Assembly (NCBI RefSeq): GCF_004027225.2
Contig: NC_044279.2
Coordinates: 51,856,744 to 51,920,743, forward strand
Source: Strigops habroptila
Lineage: Eukaryota > Chordata > Aves > Psittaciformes > Psittacidae
DNA length: 64,000 nucleotides
Direction: 5' to 3'
Shown: in pieces, positions 60,549 through 64,000 of the stretch
How the letters are laid out: the number at the start of each line of letters is the position of its first letter
Numbering within the stretch: the stretch's first letter is position 1
Translations under genes and position numbers: made by a program
Notes under the pieces: model-generated
The model's input: the letters and a program-made list of their open reading frames with translations, nothing else
Databases searched by the model: none
What the model was told of the DNA's origin: nothing

Positions 60549-61813
60549 TACATTGATGGTTTTGATCACACTCCTTGTGTCCAGGCAATGGTTGCTCTGG
60601 TGATCCCTTGAGTATATGACATGCACCATGCCACCTCCATTCATACTTCCACGTGTGAAGTCCACCAGACCAATGCCTTCCCTCACAGTGCTTTCCTTTA
60701 ACTCCATGACTTCATCAAAGCATGACAACTTTCCTACAGATTGATCTGGTTGCTTTCAGTTTATTAATGTTTTATGCCAGCTGATGTGTCTCAGCTATGA
60801 AGGCAAAATTAAATATTGCTGCATATGTGGGGCCAGAGTTAAACCTTCGGGAGGAACAGGGAGAGAGAGATAAAGGAAAGCTGAGACACAGGTGCCATGG
60901 GGACCCCTGGGAGGAGGGAAGAGGTAAGGAGCAAAGATGTCTGTTACCATTGCCACAACCATGGCAGCAGTTTCCTCATCCCCAAGCCCCTTTCCACACT
61001 TCTTGTGAAGCAGCTGCAATTGTACTTCCCAGGGCTTGGGTATAAGCAGAGCAGAGGGCAGGACCATGGCTATTTTGCTGTCCCCATCAGCCTGTTGTCC
61101 TTGGCAACTGTTCTCTTTGCCTCTGCTGCAGACCCAGCTCTAATATTTTGTTGTGATTTTGTATGCTGGCTCCCTGGGTATATCCATACTGCAAAAGAAG
61201 CATTTAAACCAACAATGAAGATGAAACAGATAAGGCTTTAACAAGGGCAAGCAACTGAAGTTAAAGCTGATACAGAAGGTTAGACTCAACTTGAGTAACT
61301 CTCAAGTTGCTTCATCAGCTCAGATACTTTAGGCTGAAATAATTGACCTCAGTGACTCCTTTCAAAAATTTTGATAAGGACAAGCATATCTTGTTGAATT
61401 TTAATTTAAAGTCATTGACTCTGCAGTTCTCCCAGAATATTTTTCTTGAAGGGATGCTTTGTGGGTCTAAGGAAAAATCTAAACCCTGTGTCATAGGATC
61501 CTCAAACAGTGATGAGAAGGCTTTGAAATCTGATCCACAGTCCAAATTTTAATGTCTGTGGTTTGTCTCCATTTTTGATTTATAAATGGGAGAGGATCAT
61601 GAAACTGTGTGGATGCTGTATCAATTGAGCTGGAGCATATGTGCCAAGTGTGTCCATGCATGTTCATGTAAAGGCTTAAGCTCCCTCCACTCAATGCTGG
61701 ACAGCTGTAGGCCGCGCAAAGTCCAACCTTTTGCAGTGATCTTAAGTAGAATGCAAATTGTGTAGTAATAAGCAGGATTGTTAACTGCATTCGTTTTGTA
61801 CAGTACTTTGGAT

Positions 61814-62435
61814 ATAGAATTACAGAATCACAGAATGGTCAGGGTTGGAAAGGACCTTAAAACATATAGTTCCAACCCGCCTGCCATGGACAGAGACACG
61901 TCACACTACACCATGTTGCCCAAGGCTCTGTCCAACTTGGCCCTGAACGCTGCCAGGGATGGAGCATTTACCACTTCTTTGGGCAACCTGTTCCAGTGCC
62001 TCACCACCCTCACAGGGAAGAACTTCTTCCTTATATCTAACCTGAACTTCCCCTGTTTCAGTTTAAACCCATTCCCCCTTGTCCTATCGCTACAGTCCCT
62101 GATGAAGAGTCCCTCCCCAGCATCCCTGTAGGCCCCCTTCAGATACTGGAAGGCTGCTATGATGTCTCTATAGAGCTTCTCTTCTCCAGGCTGAACAGCC
62201 ACATTTTCTCAGCCTGTCTTCATATGGGAGGTGCTCCAGCCCCCTGATCATCTTCGTGGTCCTCCTCTGGACTTGCTCCAACAGCTCCATGCCCTTCTTA
62301 TGTTGAGGACCAGAACTGCACACAGTACTCCAAGTGAGGTCTCATGAGAGCACAGTAGAGGGACAGGATCACTTCCTTCGACCTGCTGGTCACGCTTCTT
62401 TTGATGCAGCCCAGTATACACTGTTATTAATTAGT
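61814..62435 (-). mobile_element. CR1 LINE, ~620-base 3' portion, antisense, young subfamily
   Basis: Starts ATAGAATTACAGAATCACAG and extends through the antisense 3' UTR into the end of ORF2 (TCTCTTCTCCAGGCTGAACA, TCCTCTGGACTTGCTCCAAC, TCGACCTGCTGGTCACGC). Longest of the young copies in the window. Confidence 0.95.
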
Positions 62436-62449
62436 TTCAAGGTTACCAA

Positions 62450-62888
62450 ATGCAATTTATCGGCAGCAAAAAGAAGCAGTTGTTCTGGAGGTTGCTGCGT
62501 AGCTACCAGGGTAACCCTTTTCTGGGGTTAACTTACTGTTGTTTATTGAAGCGAAATGCCCACAGAAAGCAGATGGTGATCTTTCTGAGCAAAGACACAC
62601 AAGATCAGCTGGTGTTCCGGCACGGGAGAATCTGTAGAATTATGCTGAATTCTAGAAAGCCTCAAAATTCAAAGGAAAAAACCTGTGATGTGAAAAAGCC
62701 TGCCTTATACTGACTGCTGCTGTCAGGAAAAGCCGCCAAAAGCCTATGGCGAGTTTGTGGGGTGGCACAGTGCCATCCTGTGGGCCATGAAGGTATTTGA
62801 CAAGACAACACTCGGATGTGCGACCTGCACTGCGATAGGGCGTTGGCAGCTTATGGCAGAGGTGAGTTATTCAGGAAGTATGTTTTAG
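62450..62888 (+). other. Two overlapping-register open stretches ending in a consensus splice donor, possible exon
   Basis: An 87-codon frame (62450-62713) is followed by a second open frame in another register (62694-62888, no in-frame stop) with protein-like text such as YGEFVGWHSAILWAMKVFD. AG followed by GTGAGT lies at 62860-62867. CpG density is above the flanks from about 62610 to 62845. I recognise no family. It could be a non-coding exon, a frameshifted pseudo-exon or chance. Confidence 0.3.
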
Positions 62889-64000
62889 AATTTCTAAGCA
62901 TTTGCTGGATTATTAATGTACAGTATGGATAAAAGGAGATCCTAGATATCAAATATGGAATATGTAGACTCTTTCCCTCTTTTTCCAGTGGAACATCTCT
63001 ACTGACTTTGGGGAAGATCCACATCAGACACATCAGTATAAAACTAAGAGTAGAATCAGACCAACAAACCCCACTGTGGTTTGTCATAGGTTCAATTAAT
63101 GCAGCTGTTGCAGACATCTGTCGGTGCCTTTGTTTGATGGGGTCTTTGAATTGTCAAACTCCAAGCAATCACTAGTAAACAGTTATTGTTGCTCTGAATT
63201 TTTTGAAAACCATGAACTAGCCTTTGTATGTCTACCAGCTTGTTCACTCTCCATAATCCCTGGATTGGAAACTTCTCTCTCCAGCACAAAAATCTGCAGG
63301 GAAAAGCTTACATTAAAGAAACTTCAGTGAGGGAATTTTGCTTTGAAGATCAGCACAGATTTAGCCTGCAAATCGGATTTCTCACAGTTCTGGTGAACTC
63401 GAAGCAAGCAGGCCATACATTTTGTTGGCAGAGCTGTCTTAGGAAACTTTTTGAAAAGTGAGTACATTTTACAAATTCCTGTAATATTTTACACATCTCT
63501 AGATATCTACAGTCTGCTTAAATATGTAGCTTCTGTGTGGCTGTGAATGTGTTTATATGTAAGCATGCAAATTTATATATTTTATGTACCAGTGCCATTT
63601 TCTCCTTTCTGAATCTAGGCAGAGCTCTTGACAAATCTTGTTCACTTTGTAGGCTTCTCCAGTCTCTGATGTTTCTCCCACTTATTTCTTTCTCCTCCTG
63701 TGGGCTTTGGCAATATTACAACCAACCTTATGGTCTAGGGCTTTCTCACTGGTACACTCTTTTTATAGCCAGTTCTTGCCTTTTTTTTTTTTTTTTAATT
63801 TTTTGTGGCTACTTGAGACATTGTCAAGCAGTAGCAGGAATTGCGGAAGCACAAGGACTAGAAAGTGTAGGGTCTTCATACTGGATTAAGCTTCTTTCAC
63901 ACTCTTGTACTGAGTGGGAAATGGAACTGTCTTGGTAGAAAATACTGTGTAAAAATATAAATGGTGTAAATTCCTTGCAATGTAAGGCTCGAGCTATTCA
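62889..64000. other. Unique non-coding DNA to window end
   Basis: No feature other than the poly-T tract at 63.78 kb. The 133-codon frame at 63537-63938 crosses that tract and lacks coding character. Confidence 0.5.
63780..63806 (+). repeat. Poly-T tract
   Basis: About seventeen T followed by AATTTTTTG; no recognisable element body. Confidence 0.8.

Noticed and set aside
60797..61241. Overlapping plus frames of 82 and 114 codons between the inverted CR1 copies
   Set aside because: No family resemblance, no initiation or splice context, and length within chance expectation.
1..64000. tRNA, rRNA, CRISPR array, bacterial operon or phage content
   Set aside because: No cloverleaf with A and B boxes, no ribosomal RNA text, no regularly spaced identical repeats, and the sequence is plainly vertebrate nuclear DNA.

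Overview
The window is avian nuclear DNA. It carries many CR1 LINE copies on both strands, several ending in the short ATTCTATG-type 3' repeat typical of bird CR1, plus an LTR of a type I recognise from bird endogenous retroviruses and a few very old MIR-like SINE relics. The background is AT-rich (roughly 40% GC by eye) with one strong CpG island. No species can be assigned. Nothing bacterial, plasmid or phage-like is present.

Only one protein-coding gene can be supported with confidence: an intronless coding sequence at 44359-45915 (+) for a Shaker-type (Kv1) voltage-gated potassium channel of 518 residues. The T1 start, the S1-S6 core, the absence of an S1-S2 glycosylation site and the C-terminus ending MLTEV identify it as KCNA6 (Kv1.6). 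A CpG island covers its 5' UTR and first half. A TATA-like box lies at the island's upstream edge and a short upstream ORF with a strong Kozak context precedes the start codon. In mammals KCNA6 sits beside KCNA1 and KCNA5; neither is in this window.

Layout: 1-10.7 kb is mostly unique AT-rich DNA with one CR1 copy and a CR1 tail. 10.7-19.2 kb is rich in antisense CR1 tails and CR1-type 5' segments and ends in a 141-bp tandem duplication. 19.5-20.4 kb holds a CpG-enriched open frame of unknown identity followed by a low-complexity tract. 22.5-26.2 kb has a decayed CR1 reverse-transcriptase end, an antisense CR1 and an adjoining LTR. 28-41 kb is mostly unique, with CR1 pieces at 34 and 36.7 kb and a GC-rich segment at 37-38 kb. 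41.2-41.4 kb is a cluster of five hairpins. 42.5-46 kb is the KCNA6 locus. 46-64 kb is the 3' flank, with old palindromic and MIR-like relics, three younger CR1 copies (two of them forming an inverted pair) and a second unexplained open stretch at 62.45-62.86 kb ending in a consensus splice donor.

Apart from KCNA6, no listed open frame resembles a family I recognise; most fall within the length expected by chance in 64 kb. The main items for a second look are the KCNA6 uORF and upstream motif array, the hairpin cluster, the two CpG-enriched open stretches, and the recurrent CR1 tail plus 5'-segment arrangement.
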